Source: Lachnoclostridium sp. (lineage in GTDB: Bacteria > Bacillota > Clostridia > Lachnospirales > Lachnospiraceae). Taken from it: DNA of 64,000 bases. Positions 17,359 through 26,600 of this stretch are shown one piece after another (the stretch's first letter is position 1; every line of letters begins with the position of its first letter). The translations under genes were made by a program, and so were the position numbers. The notes under the pieces were generated by a model that was not told where the DNA came from, ran no database searches, and saw only the letters and a program-made list of their open reading frames with translations. The stretch covers positions 1-64,000 of the forward strand of contig JAETRR010000004.1 of NCBI GenBank assembly GCA_021770065.1, in the 5' to 3' direction.

Positions 17359-18750
17359 TCATATAACCGATGAAATATCTTTATAGAAATAATCTCTTTT
17401 AATTTCTGCCGTTTTAGGATAATTATTTATGGTAGATATAAGTTCATTTACATTATTTATAAGAGGAATATTAAATTTTTCAATTATATTATTAATGTAT
17501 TGAACTCCGGGTGTATTTAACAATATCAGATTAGGAGAAAAGGCAAATGACTCAAAAAGCGCAGTCGAATTCACTCCAATAATAAAACGATTTCTTGCAA
17601 ACAGTTCATATAGATTAATCTCGTCCTCGATAACAATCAGATTATTTCTATTTTTATTGTTTATTGCAGGATATATTTCCTTCCATACGGAATATTCGCT
17701 GGGATGCAGTTTATAATACACTGTAAAATTCTCTGCCTGATCCGCAAACTCCGAAGCAAGAACTGATAAATCCTCACCGCTTTTACCGGAAGAAATAAAT
17801 AAAATACTAAATGGTTCCTGTAAAACTTTGGCATACTTCTTTAACTGAATCTCCAGATAAGGATTCCCCAGCACCATTACATTTTCTTCATCAATGGGAT
17901 ATGCCGCCGCTGTTTTCCAGTAATCACCATACACAATCAGCTTGTCCGGAAAATAAGGAACATCTTCTGTCTCTGGAAAAGCATATCCAAAATGATATTT
18001 TGTAATGATACCATGCTGAATTTCATAAGTGGTTATTTTCAAATCCCGTGCGGCTTTGATCAATCCCTCTTCGCCATAAGCACATACTATATAAATACCT
18101 TCTGGTTTTTTTAAAGAAAAATATTTATAACAAAGCTTATACATATTCTTAAACCAGACCAGGTTCTGTAACGCCAAATTCGTAATATCCATATGGATTT
18201 CAAAATAAGAATAGATAATATGATTAATCTCATTTAATATGCTATAGTTCTTTGTAACTTTATTTAAGAATTTATATAAATAGATTCCAATAAAATTCTT
18301 AATGGGATTAACCATTAAAAACTGAGAATCTGGAACAATGTTCCGGTTTCCAAATGCAATTCCTTTTTCAATATATTCTGTATTATCCGAATTTAAATCC
18401 TTAATAATTTTCTCCAGATAATTCGTATTAACTTCTATATTTTTTCCTTCTATATTTATTCTTCTCCTATGACGAAACACAAGATATTTGGAATTCTTCC
18501 TGTTAAAAAAAGCATTTTTTGTACAAAGCAATTCCAAAATCTTTACTTTTCCGCTCAAACGTTTCAACGCTCCAGTTCTTTTGGAATTTGGATGCCCTGC
18601 TCCGAAATGATAAATTTTTTGCTCCAATTCCTCAAAAACTGCTACCCGGATTAGTTCCCATATAACAACTCCGTCTAATTTATATTTAAATAACTGCTCC
18701 TGTTTTTCCATTTTTAAAAACAGCTCTGCAATTTCTTCATAACTATTCAC
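17359..18750 (-). CDS. Putative GT-B glycosyltransferase with QHG and HP motifs
   Basis: 463 residues, GTG start with GGGGAG 10 nt upstream. The C-terminal half has TYEIQHGIITKYHFG, YYKLHPSEYSVW and IIGVNSTALFESFAF, an arrangement shared by CDP-glycerol/teichoic polymerases, KpsC/KpsS and bacterial sialyl- and polysialyltransferases, in which the HP motif contacts CMP. The N-terminal half is Lys/Asn-rich with no known domain. Given the CMP-nonulosonate pathway downstream, it is the best candidate in the operon for transferring the nonulosonic acid. That assignment is inference. Confidence 0.6.
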   Translation of the reverse strand: MNSYEEIAELFLKMEKQEQLFKYKLDGVVIWELIRVAVFEELEQKIYHFGAGHPNSKRTGALKRLSGKVKILELLCTKNAFFNRKNSKYLVFRHRRRINIEGKNIEVNTNYLEKIIKDLNSDNTEYIEKGIAFGNRNIVPDSQFLMVNPIKNFIGIYLYKFLNKVTKNYSILNEINHIIYSYFEIHMDITNLALQNLVWFKNMYKLCYKYFSLKKPEGIYIVCAYGEEGLIKAARDLKITTYEIQHGIITKYHFGYAFPETEDVPYFPDKLIVYGDYWKTAAAYPIDEENVMVLGNPYLEIQLKKYAKVLQEPFSILFISSGKSGEDLSVLASEFADQAENFTVYYKLHPSEYSVWKEIYPAINNKNRNNLIVIEDEINLYELFARNRFIIGVNSTALFESFAFSPNLILLNTPGVQYINNIIEKFNIPLINNVNELISTINNYPKTAEIKRDYFYKDISSVI

Positions 18751-18753
18751 TTT

Positions 18754-19293
18754 TTATTTTCTCCCCTCCTCTGCCATTTGGGTTAAATACTCCTTTTTCT
18801 TTTCTGCTGAAAATTTTAATATATCTGCTCCATATCTCTCCATTTTATCTCTGTACTTTTCTATTGTGCCAACCTGCTTAGCCGGAACACCGGCATATAC
18901 CGTATTGTCCGGAATATTTCTCGTCACCACAGCCCCGGCTCCAATCACAACGTTATTGCCGATTGTGACACCCGGCAGAATAATACTGTTTATTCCTATA
19001 AAAACATTATTTCCCACCGTAATGGAACCATATAATGCACAATCCGGCCTCTCACCTCTAAATACCCAAAGTCCTCCGTCATGGGGCATAAACCGCACAG
19101 AGTCGCATACTTCCACATGATTCCCGATTGTTATAAGATAAGGTTCATTTCCGAAACATCTGCGGACATTGCATAAAAACTTACAGTTGTCTCCTACCTT
19201 AACCCCGATCCTTCGTGCATAAGAAACGTGATCGTTACAATATCTAAAATCCATGCATAATTGTTTTATGACCTTAAATAACTTTTTAAGCAT
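18754..19293 (-). CDS. Hexapeptide-repeat acetyltransferase
   Basis: 179 residues; the left-handed beta-helix runs from about 30 to 150 (ITIGNHVEVCDSVRF, ITVGNNVFIGINSIILPG, VTIGNNVVIGAGAVVTRNIP) with the closing AGVPAKQVG. This is the WbbJ/LacA-type CoA-dependent acetyltransferase family. Placed between the polymerase-like and transferase genes, it probably O-acetylates a sugar of the repeat unit. Confidence 0.78.
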   Translation of the reverse strand: MLKKLFKVIKQLCMDFRYCNDHVSYARRIGVKVGDNCKFLCNVRRCFGNEPYLITIGNHVEVCDSVRFMPHDGGLWVFRGERPDCALYGSITVGNNVFIGINSIILPGVTIGNNVVIGAGAVVTRNIPDNTVYAGVPAKQVGTIEKYRDKMERYGADILKFSAEKKKEYLTQMAEEGRK

Positions 19294-19332
19294 TATTTTA
19301 TAATCCTTTTTATTCTTTTCTTATAAAAATCT

Positions 19333-20451
19333 TTAAAATCTAAATTCATATAATGTTCCGGCCGCATTCCTGCTGAAAAAGTATAATAAGCCAAACACAA
19401 GAATCATAAATTCTATGATTTTCGCAAACATTTTTGATTGAAAATCAGGCTGCCTGCTCTCCACAATATTGCACATTGTTTTGTAAGTTGAGCATCTGCA
19501 CATAAGATAATACTTGGGAATTCTATATGCATTTAACCTTACATACACAGGCAGCATAGATAACACAAGAAGATTTACAATATTTTCTGAAGCAGCCGGC
19601 ATCTTCTTTCTATAGCTTCTGCCTATAATTATGGCTGACAAAATTGCTGCCAGCATCAGATACCAATTTCCAAACCAGCCGTTTCCAAGCTTCCTTACAT
19701 AGCCTTGATATCTTGTTTCCAGCAGAATGGACTGTATATAATATATGGAACCGTTTAAAACCAGAATTCCCAGAACTGCCCCCCAAAAAAGTGTTTTTGC
19801 TTTCCATCTTTTTTTCATCTTTAATAATATCTGCGCGAATATAATAAACAAATTAAAAAATGCGGTTGTATGAAACAGCCCCCCTGCAATTGATAAAAAT
19901 ATACTTTTTATATATTTTTCATTGTCAAGCGCTATCAGCGATGCCAGAATAAATGCTGTACCCAATCCACTTCTCATGGCAGACAGATCATATTGGAATC
20001 CAATAATAAATAAAGGGAGCAGGACAAAACTGTCTCCCATTTTCCACTTTAAAGAAATATATTTTATTAATACACCTACTGTAATACAGGCATTACACAT
20101 AAACAGAATCGTATAATTTTTTGAAACAGCGCTTATGATAAAAATATAGATATTAAAGAGTACCTCAAATTTAGAACTGACTGCATAGGCAAAACCATTA
20201 CGCCCCATTGTCTCAAAAAATTCAACATATTCTTCCGTATCATTCCCCACTTTGTCTGACCGGAAGGCTGCCAGGCTAAATAATATAAGAAATGCAATAC
20301 AGTAGTAAAACCGGGAAGTTTCTACTGCCCCATGCCCTTTTGCCGCTGCTGCCTTCTGGCATAAAAAGGTAATCACGAAAGAAACTCCGACAAACAATAT
20401 GAAATAACTTGTACTCCAATCATGCGTAAATTCAAATATTCCTAATCCCAC
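19333..20451 (-). CDS. EpsG/Wzy-like polysaccharide polymerase
   Basis: About 372 residues with 10 or so transmembrane helices and the EpsG-family acidic motif near the first loop (RSDKVGNDTEEYVEFFETM), followed by a long periplasmic-side region and a MRSGLGTAFILASLIAL helix. Such proteins polymerise lipid-linked repeat units outside the membrane. The GTG at 20451 is chosen as GAGGTG lies 7 nt upstream; it overlaps the preceding glycosyltransferase by 20 nt. It is the only polymerase candidate in the operon. Confidence 0.72.
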   Translation of the reverse strand: MGLGIFEFTHDWSTSYFILFVGVSFVITFLCQKAAAAKGHGAVETSRFYYCIAFLILFSLAAFRSDKVGNDTEEYVEFFETMGRNGFAYAVSSKFEVLFNIYIFIISAVSKNYTILFMCNACITVGVLIKYISLKWKMGDSFVLLPLFIIGFQYDLSAMRSGLGTAFILASLIALDNEKYIKSIFLSIAGGLFHTTAFFNLFIIFAQILLKMKKRWKAKTLFWGAVLGILVLNGSIYYIQSILLETRYQGYVRKLGNGWFGNWYLMLAAILSAIIIGRSYRKKMPAASENIVNLLVLSMLPVYVRLNAYRIPKYYLMCRCSTYKTMCNIVESRQPDFQSKMFAKIIEFMILVFGLLYFFSRNAAGTLYEFRF

Positions 20452-21622
20452 CGGCAAGCACCTCATCCATGCATTTCTTCCACTGTGACACAATAACTGG
20501 CATCCGGAAATCTTCGGACCTTAATATTGCCTTTGCTGATAATGCTGCTCTCAGCTCCGGCTGTTCTGCAATGCTCATCATAGCACTATATAACTGGTTT
20601 TCTTCTTCTGTTAATTCATAATTTTTTCTGATTTCCAGATCATTTTTAGGAAAAGCCGGTATCAATATTCCATATTCGGCTGTCTCCGCCTTTTTTACAG
20701 GTTCCTCCCCAAACTTATCTGGTGCAATGATCTCTCTGGGACCGCCGCTGCAGTCCGTGCTGATAACCGGCAGTCCGCAGGCCATAGCCTCAACCAATGC
20801 ATTGCCAAATCCCTCCCACAGTGAAGTAAGCACAAACAAATCTGCTTTCATCAATTCCTCTTCCGGATTGCTCACAAATCCTTTGAATTCTACTTTTGAT
20901 TCGATTCCTAAACTTATGCACAAATCTGCCAAAGTCTGCAGCAGGGAACCTTCTCCCAGAATCACTAATCTGCTTTCGGGATTACTCTTCAGAAACAGGC
21001 GGAAAGCTCTGATAAGGTGCCATTGTCCTTTCACAGATACCAGCCGTCCTGCTGTTATAATTTCAAAAACATCTTTATCTTTATTTGCAGATTCCGCCCC
21101 GAATTCTTTCTTATCAACCATACAGGGATTGTATATCGTGACAACCTTTTCTTTTTTTATACTCAGATTAGAAACCAGATCTGCCTCAACACTTTTTGAT
21201 AATGTTACAATTTTATCTGATCTGTTAAGAATAAACCTTTCTGCTTTTCTCGCTATTTTTCCCTTTCTTACATCTGAAAGCACGGTTCTGATCGAACAGA
21301 TAGTATGAGTTCTTCCGGACAATACATTTACAATATTTGCTGTACTGATAAAGCTGATTGAAACATCTATCTTTCTCTCTTTCTTGATCTTTCTGACCGC
21401 CCTGACCCGCCTTATCAGATTGATACATTTTTTTATCGGATTTGAAGTACCTGGTATATTCAGATTAATCACATCATGGCAGTGACGATAGGTAGTATCC
21501 CTTTCTTCAAATACTGCCAGTGTTACTTTATCATTTATTTCAAATGCAGCAGATAATTCACATATAACTCTTTCTGCACCGCCGCCCTGTATATGTTCAA
21601 TCAGAAACAATATATTTTTCAT
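20432..21622 (-). CDS. GT4 glycosyltransferase
   Basis: 396 residues, GT-B fold. The N terminus has the acceptor-side glycine loop (IEHIQGGGAERVICELS); the C-terminal half has the donor-site motif FVLTSLWEGFGNALVEAMACGLPVI in outline (positions about 262-286), with the retaining-enzyme E-x7-E pattern and STDCSGGPREI. It is likely to add a hexose or N-acetylhexosamine to the lipid-linked intermediate on the cytoplasmic face. The donor is unknown. Confidence 0.82.
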   Translation of the reverse strand: MKNILFLIEHIQGGGAERVICELSAAFEINDKVTLAVFEERDTTYRHCHDVINLNIPGTSNPIKKCINLIRRVRAVRKIKKERKIDVSISFISTANIVNVLSGRTHTICSIRTVLSDVRKGKIARKAERFILNRSDKIVTLSKSVEADLVSNLSIKKEKVVTIYNPCMVDKKEFGAESANKDKDVFEIITAGRLVSVKGQWHLIRAFRLFLKSNPESRLVILGEGSLLQTLADLCISLGIESKVEFKGFVSNPEEELMKADLFVLTSLWEGFGNALVEAMACGLPVISTDCSGGPREIIAPDKFGEEPVKKAETAEYGILIPAFPKNDLEIRKNYELTEEENQLYSAMMSIAEQPELRAALSAKAILRSEDFRMPVIVSQWKKCMDEVLAGGIRNI

Positions 21623-21653
21623 ATTTTCTCTTTACTCCACAGGTATAGTATGG

Positions 21654-22694
21654 TTAAAGTCCCATCTTCCGTATTATTTTCTCCATGATTACATCCGGGT
21701 GATACTTCCTGGCTTCCTCTAAACATTCTGCCCTCATGCCGTCAATGTCTTTACTGTTTTCAATAGCTTTTAATATACTCTCTGTCAGTCCTTCCGGTCT
21801 TTTCCAGTCATACACATAACCGGTTTTCCCATTATGAACGTATTCAGAATTAAATGCCCAGCTGCTTGCAATCGTGGGAAGTCCGGCATTATAACAGTCA
21901 ATTAAAGTTCCGGGAAACCCTTCCCCTTCCCAGGTAGTAGGAAACAGATGCATAAAATAATTTTTTAATACTCCTACGGCTTCATTGGAAGGGACACATC
22001 CTTTATACTCCATACAGTCACTGTAACGTGTTTGCAGCATTTCAAACTCTGTCTGGTATTCTTTTTCTACCGGGCCGTATACATGGAGAACTGCTATGTG
22101 CTCTCCTCTGATTTTATTAACCTGTTCTATTGCTTTAACTGCAATTGTTATACCTTTTGCCTCTGAAACACGGCAAAAGGTGCAAAAACGAAAAGGTTTG
22201 CAATGCGGCTTTTGTATCTCAGAAACAGCTGCGGGTCTGATACGCCGGAAATTTTCCAGATACTCAGCATTTTTCAGCCCCTTATCCGTTAATTTTTTTA
22301 CCATCACGGATGATTGAACCCAGTTAACTTCAAATGAATTCATATATTTAATAAAATCCGGATACCTCTCCACCGTTTCAGGCAGATTGCCGCCTATGAC
22401 ACGATGATAAATAGAACGTTTAAATAATTTATTTGAATAGTATAATAAAGGCAGGAAAAAGCGTAATCCATTTACGGATAACATAATAACTATATGGGAG
22501 CAGAACAGCATACAGACCAGCCAGTGAATCATGACGCTAAAAGGATGTCTGCGATACTGATATGTGTCTACAACATACACTTTCCGGCCTGTCTTTTTTC
22601 CAAGCTCATCTTTCCAGAGTCTTGTAGAAACAGTCTGTCCGTCATATAGATTTTTTCCCTCTGCCACGCAGCCGATAATCCCTATTCGCTCCAT
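21654..22694 (-). CDS. GT4-type glycosyltransferase
   Basis: 346 residues. The N-terminal half has an unusual hydrophobic segment (VMIHWLVCMLFCSHIVIML) and the C-terminal half a GT1/GT4 donor site: FCRVSEAKGITIAVKA, HLFPTTWEGEGFPGTLIDCY, then AGLPTIASSWAFNSE. It resembles small capsule glycosyltransferases of the WbuB/EpsF kind. It starts 27 nt after the TupA-like gene and is part of the same unit. Confidence 0.75.
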   Translation of the reverse strand: MERIGIIGCVAEGKNLYDGQTVSTRLWKDELGKKTGRKVYVVDTYQYRRHPFSVMIHWLVCMLFCSHIVIMLSVNGLRFFLPLLYYSNKLFKRSIYHRVIGGNLPETVERYPDFIKYMNSFEVNWVQSSVMVKKLTDKGLKNAEYLENFRRIRPAAVSEIQKPHCKPFRFCTFCRVSEAKGITIAVKAIEQVNKIRGEHIAVLHVYGPVEKEYQTEFEMLQTRYSDCMEYKGCVPSNEAVGVLKNYFMHLFPTTWEGEGFPGTLIDCYNAGLPTIASSWAFNSEYVHNGKTGYVYDWKRPEGLTESILKAIENSKDIDGMRAECLEEARKYHPDVIMEKIIRKMGL

Positions 22695-22720
22695 TTGTAC
22701 CTCTTCCTGTTAAAAAAGAT

Positions 22721-23698
22721 TCAGCAATACTTAGAATCCATTTTGCTTAAATTAATCCATGACCCCATCTGTACGGCAAATTCCCGGGGCGAAAATTTCT
22801 GATATCCGGACGAATGATAAAACGTTAATTCTCCGAAATATATTTTTTCATCAAAATAGTACAAGTCAACTCTCACCGCCGGAAAATCCTCTGATAAAAT
22901 CTCTGCTATCTTTACAAGTTTATCTAATTGTCTCGGACATACTGCCTCAATATCATTTTTATTCGGATATTCTATCCGGCCCGGAATTCTATTCCAGGAT
23001 GAATCATAAATATTTCTATAATAATTTGCCTGTTTAACTCCATTTACCACGGAATCTATATCTACAGAAATAGCCTTCACCTTTCCGTCAAAGCAAAAAA
23101 ACCGGTAATCCTCCGGAGGATTACCGTTAGAAGGTTTTAAAAGCTCTTCGATTATTATCCTGTTAGGCACTCCCTTATAAGCCCACTCCCGGCCATACGT
23201 ATAGTAGTCCTGCCTGCACCATTTTTTAAACCTCGTTTTAATTTTTCGAATCTCTTTTTCTGTTTTTTTATAACATACATAATTAAAACTGGAACCGTTT
23301 GTCAGCTTTACAATAAATTCTTCCGGCAGAGCATCAAAATCTACATCTTCTATTGATTCATATAATCCATAACAGGGAATCAGAATATCATCATATTCAT
23401 CTCCATGTAATTTCTGATTTACATAGTTACGCACTTCATATTTATCAACGCATTGGTGAAGCAGCGGATCTCTATAATACAATTTCATCCATTGAATCTT
23501 TTCATTATAAGTCTGCGGATGTTCCAGATCCAGTTCTAAACCGGTACGTAATTTATACTGTCTGATGATAAAATCTCTGTCATTGTCATGCTTCGCCCTA
23601 TACCGGTTGTACTGCATATTAATAAGCTTCAAGCGCCACGCTAATTCATCATTCTTTTTTAAAGCAGACTTAATCCCTTTTATAATTTCAATCTGCAT
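22721..23698 (-). CDS. TupA-like ATP-grasp protein
   Basis: 325 residues of the TupA-type ATP-grasp family, named for teichuronopeptide synthesis in Bacillus. Visible features: YNEKIQWMKLYYRDPLLHQC near the N terminus, FIVKLTNGSSFNYVCYKK (ATP-binding strand), PPEDYRFFCFDGKVKAI and the metal site VRVDLYYFDEKIYFGELTFY. The family is usually linked to attaching amino acids or other acids to uronic-acid polymers. The nucleotide-sugar dehydrogenase immediately upstream could provide such a uronic acid, so this is a second possible amide-forming enzyme in the operon. Confidence 0.75.
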   Translation of the reverse strand: MQIEIIKGIKSALKKNDELAWRLKLINMQYNRYRAKHDNDRDFIIRQYKLRTGLELDLEHPQTYNEKIQWMKLYYRDPLLHQCVDKYEVRNYVNQKLHGDEYDDILIPCYGLYESIEDVDFDALPEEFIVKLTNGSSFNYVCYKKTEKEIRKIKTRFKKWCRQDYYTYGREWAYKGVPNRIIIEELLKPSNGNPPEDYRFFCFDGKVKAISVDIDSVVNGVKQANYYRNIYDSSWNRIPGRIEYPNKNDIEAVCPRQLDKLVKIAEILSEDFPAVRVDLYYFDEKIYFGELTFYHSSGYQKFSPREFAVQMGSWINLSKMDSKYC

Positions 23699-23729
23699 TC
23701 TGTTTTCTCCTTGTGTCTCTATACCTGAA

Positions 23730-25055
23730 TCACAGTCTCCAGTAATTCATCCCCGATTCCTCTAGATCTGCCGCCTTAAAAATACCCTTCACATCAACTA
23801 AAACCTTTTCTATATCTTCGCCTTTTTTAAACAGCTTTTTAATCTGCGCCAGTTCTAACGTTTTGAATTCTTCATGTGCTACGGTTATGATTATACAGTC
23901 AACATCTTCTACATTCTCCAGCCGGGCGAGCTTCACTCCATACATATTTTCTGCATCTTCTTCATTTGCCCAGGGATCAACAACAATCGGAGAAATCATA
24001 AATTCGTTCAGACGCTTTATAACATCACCAACTTTACTGTTTCTGATATCCGGAGTGTTCTCTTTAAACGTCAATCCCAGAACAGCAACTTTTGAATGCT
24101 TTGGCGCCTGGCCGGACTCAATCATTTTTTTAATTGCCGCATCAGCCACGTATCTGCCCATACTGTCATTTACAATCCTGCCGTTCAGTATAATCTGGCT
24201 GTGATATCCGAGTTTTTCCGCCTCATAAGTAAAATAATAGGGATCGACTCCGATACAATGTCCCCCTACCAGACCTGGTTTAAAACCCAGTGCATTCCAT
24301 TTGGTATTCATGCCGTCTACAACTTCATTGGTATCTATCCCCATACGATCAAACACCATTGCCAGCTCATTCATAAAAGCAATGTTAATATCTCTCTGAC
24401 TGTTTTCCACCACTTTGACCGCTTCTGCCGTTTTGATCGTAGATACCGGATATGTGCCCACTTCAATCACAAGATCATAAACGTTTTTAATTTCCTGAAG
24501 CGCTTCATGATCAATGCCGGAAACTATTTTACGGATATTTTCCAGACGGTGTATTTTGTCTCCCGGGTTAATACGCTCCGGAGAATAACCGATCTTAAAA
24601 TCCACACCGCATTTCATTCCCGACTCCTGTTCAAGAATCGGAATACAGATATCTTCCGTAACACCTGGATATACCGTCGACTCATATACAACAATAGAAC
24701 CTTTACTCAGATTGCGGCCAACGATCCGGGAAGCGTCTGTTACGGGAGCAAGATTGGGCGTATGATCCGTATTTACAGGAGTAGGCACTGCTATCACATG
24801 AAATTTTGCTTCTTTCAAAAAGCTTTCATCTGCTGTAAAATGTACGGTTGTGTTCTTAATTGTTTCGTCCCCTACTTCTTTTGTCGGATCTACTCCTCTT
24901 TTATACAGATCTATTTTTTCCTGATTCAGATCAAATCCAATTACATTTACCCCTTTTCCTGCAAATGCAACGGCAATCGGCATTCCCACATAACCCAGCC
25001 CTACTACTGACAGCTTTTCTTCTTTGTTTAAAAGCTTCTCATAAAGTGATGCCAT
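23730..25055 (-). CDS. Nucleotide-sugar dehydrogenase (UDP-HexNAc 6-dehydrogenase type)
   Basis: Oxidises C6 of a UDP-N-acetylhexosamine to a uronic acid using two NAD+. The 441 residues contain the NAD loop (SVVGLGYVGMPIAVAFAGK), the STVYPGVTED strand, the central Lys/Asn helix (KTAEAVKVVENSQRDINIAF), the catalytic cysteine in GGHCIGVDPYY, and a C-terminal UDP-binding domain. Sequence style fits WbpA/WbpO/TviB rather than UDP-glucose dehydrogenase. The ATG at 25055 follows AAAAGGGGA. The product is probably a HexNAcA residue of the repeat unit. Confidence 0.83.
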   Translation of the reverse strand: MASLYEKLLNKEEKLSVVGLGYVGMPIAVAFAGKGVNVIGFDLNQEKIDLYKRGVDPTKEVGDETIKNTTVHFTADESFLKEAKFHVIAVPTPVNTDHTPNLAPVTDASRIVGRNLSKGSIVVYESTVYPGVTEDICIPILEQESGMKCGVDFKIGYSPERINPGDKIHRLENIRKIVSGIDHEALQEIKNVYDLVIEVGTYPVSTIKTAEAVKVVENSQRDINIAFMNELAMVFDRMGIDTNEVVDGMNTKWNALGFKPGLVGGHCIGVDPYYFTYEAEKLGYHSQIILNGRIVNDSMGRYVADAAIKKMIESGQAPKHSKVAVLGLTFKENTPDIRNSKVGDVIKRLNEFMISPIVVDPWANEEDAENMYGVKLARLENVEDVDCIIITVAHEEFKTLELAQIKKLFKKGEDIEKVLVDVKGIFKAADLEESGMNYWRL

Positions 25056-25098
25056 ATCATTCCCCTTTTCCTCATGTGCATACTGCAATCAGTCTTAT

Positions 25099-25851
25099 TT
25101 ACTTTAATCTTAATATTTTTATAAAACACCAGCAGCCGATATGAAAAATACTTCTTAGAATGCTCAAATGCTCTATGTCTCTGTAAAGAATCCAATGATA
25201 TTTAATAACCTTCAGCTTATTACTTGAAATAGAATTCTGACGAATTCGATAGCGCATCAAAACCTCATCCATTCCCCATATATATTTTTCTTTTTTTAAC
25301 ATTGTAAGCCACAAAGCATCATCATTTCGTTTACGAATGTTGGGAACTTTAAATTTCCCCATATTTTCAACATTGTACATTACAGTACTATTCCCCACCG
25401 GACAATCAAGAAGCATTCTGTTATAATCACATCTTTTTTTAGGTCTGATAATTTTTTTCAGACTTCTTCCATTTTCATTTATCTGCTCATATGCAGTACA
25501 TGTAAAGTTGTGTCCTGTTTTTTTCATAAACTCTAATTGTCTCTCAAGCTTATCCGGCATCCATAAATCATCCGAATCACAGAATGCTATATATTCACCT
25601 TTTGCCAGTTCCATAGATGCATTTCGGGCTGCTGCCGCCCCGGAGTTTGTTTCCAGGCGCCGGTATTTTATCCTTGGATCTATTTCCATGTACTTTGCTG
25701 CTGTTTCTTCTGTATTGTCAGTTGAACAGTCATCCACAATGAGCAGTTCCCATCTTACATATGTCTGGGCCTGAATTGACTCTATCGATTCTCCTATAAA
25801 CGAAGCACAATTATATGCCGGCATTATAATTGAAACCAGACCTTTTATCAT
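25099..25851 (-). CDS. GT2 glycosyltransferase
   Basis: 250 residues; GT-A fold with the N-terminal SIIMPAYNCASFIGESIESI, the first acidic motif VDDCSTDNTEE and the metal-binding DSD in FCDSDDLWMPDK. The ATG at 25851 is used since AAAGG sits 7 nt upstream and it starts 4 nt after the sugar-transferase stop. It is likely the second sugar-adding step after the initiating transferase. Confidence 0.85.
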   Translation of the reverse strand: MIKGLVSIIMPAYNCASFIGESIESIQAQTYVRWELLIVDDCSTDNTEETAAKYMEIDPRIKYRRLETNSGAAAARNASMELAKGEYIAFCDSDDLWMPDKLERQLEFMKKTGHNFTCTAYEQINENGRSLKKIIRPKKRCDYNRMLLDCPVGNSTVMYNVENMGKFKVPNIRKRNDDALWLTMLKKEKYIWGMDEVLMRYRIRQNSISSNKLKVIKYHWILYRDIEHLSILRSIFHIGCWCFIKILRLK

Positions 25852-25855
25852 TTTC

Positions 25856-26563
25856 TTACCTTTCGTCAATAAATTTCTTCCCCCACACAGAAAAAATCGT
25901 CATAAACATAATCCCAATATCCTTCCAGAACCCATACTTTTCCATTCCTCTCAGATTCCATTTCATCTTTTCCGGAAGTATCTTTTCTATATATATTTGA
26001 TCCGGATCTTCTGCCTCAGCCAACAGTCTTCCCTCATCCTTATAATAAATGGAAGCAAGATTTGTAATCCCTGCCGGCAGAAGCAGGGTTGCCCTCATCT
26101 CAGGCGTATACGCTTTCACATACTCGGGCACCTCCGGCCTCACGCCCACAAAGGTCATATTTCCCTGGAGCACATCGATAAGCTGCGGAAGCTCATCCAG
26201 CCTTTTATCCCGGATGAAGTGTCCAACCCTTGTGATCCTGCCGTCCCCTCCCACGGTTACCAGACTTCCTCTCTGATCTGCCTTATTTACCATGGAGCGG
26301 AACTTATGAATCCGGAACAGCTTTCCATACTGTGTCACCCGTACCTGGCGGTAAAACACAGGGCCTTTTGAATCCGCCTTAACAGCGATAGCAAGAATCA
26401 AAAATACCGGTGAAAGCACTACCAGCAGCATGGATGACATAATCACATCCAGGATACGTTTTAAAAAGAGACTTTTCTCTTTTGTGCGCAATATCTCATA
26501 ATACTTCCTTATTTCTTTCACCTGCATGAAATGCGGCAGTTTTTCCCATTCCCTTAGTGCCAT
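25856..26563 (-). CDS. Initiating sugar-phosphate transferase (polyprenyl-phosphate type)
   Basis: Transfers a sugar-1-phosphate from a UDP-sugar to undecaprenyl phosphate, starting repeat-unit assembly. The 235 residues have one N-terminal re-entrant hydrophobic helix (RILDVIMSSMLLVVLSPVFL) and the family core: YGKLFRIHKFRSMV, RDKRLDELPQLIDVLQGNM and VGVRPEVPEYV. This is the short, monotopic PglC-like form. The preceding aminotransferase suggests the donor could be a 4-amino-6-deoxy sugar such as UDP-diNAcBac or a relative. Confidence 0.88.
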   Translation of the reverse strand: MALREWEKLPHFMQVKEIRKYYEILRTKEKSLFLKRILDVIMSSMLLVVLSPVFLILAIAVKADSKGPVFYRQVRVTQYGKLFRIHKFRSMVNKADQRGSLVTVGGDGRITRVGHFIRDKRLDELPQLIDVLQGNMTFVGVRPEVPEYVKAYTPEMRATLLLPAGITNLASIYYKDEGRLLAEAEDPDQIYIEKILPEKMKWNLRGMEKYGFWKDIGIMFMTIFSVWGKKFIDER

Positions 26564-26600
26564 TCTTCTGTTTTCGCCTTTCCCGAAACTGTTCTTTCAT

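Noticed and set aside
24096..25010. Long plus-strand open frame (304 codons)
   Set aside because: Antisense to the nucleotide-sugar dehydrogenase, which has clear family motifs; the antisense translation is Phe/His/Cys-rich without domains.
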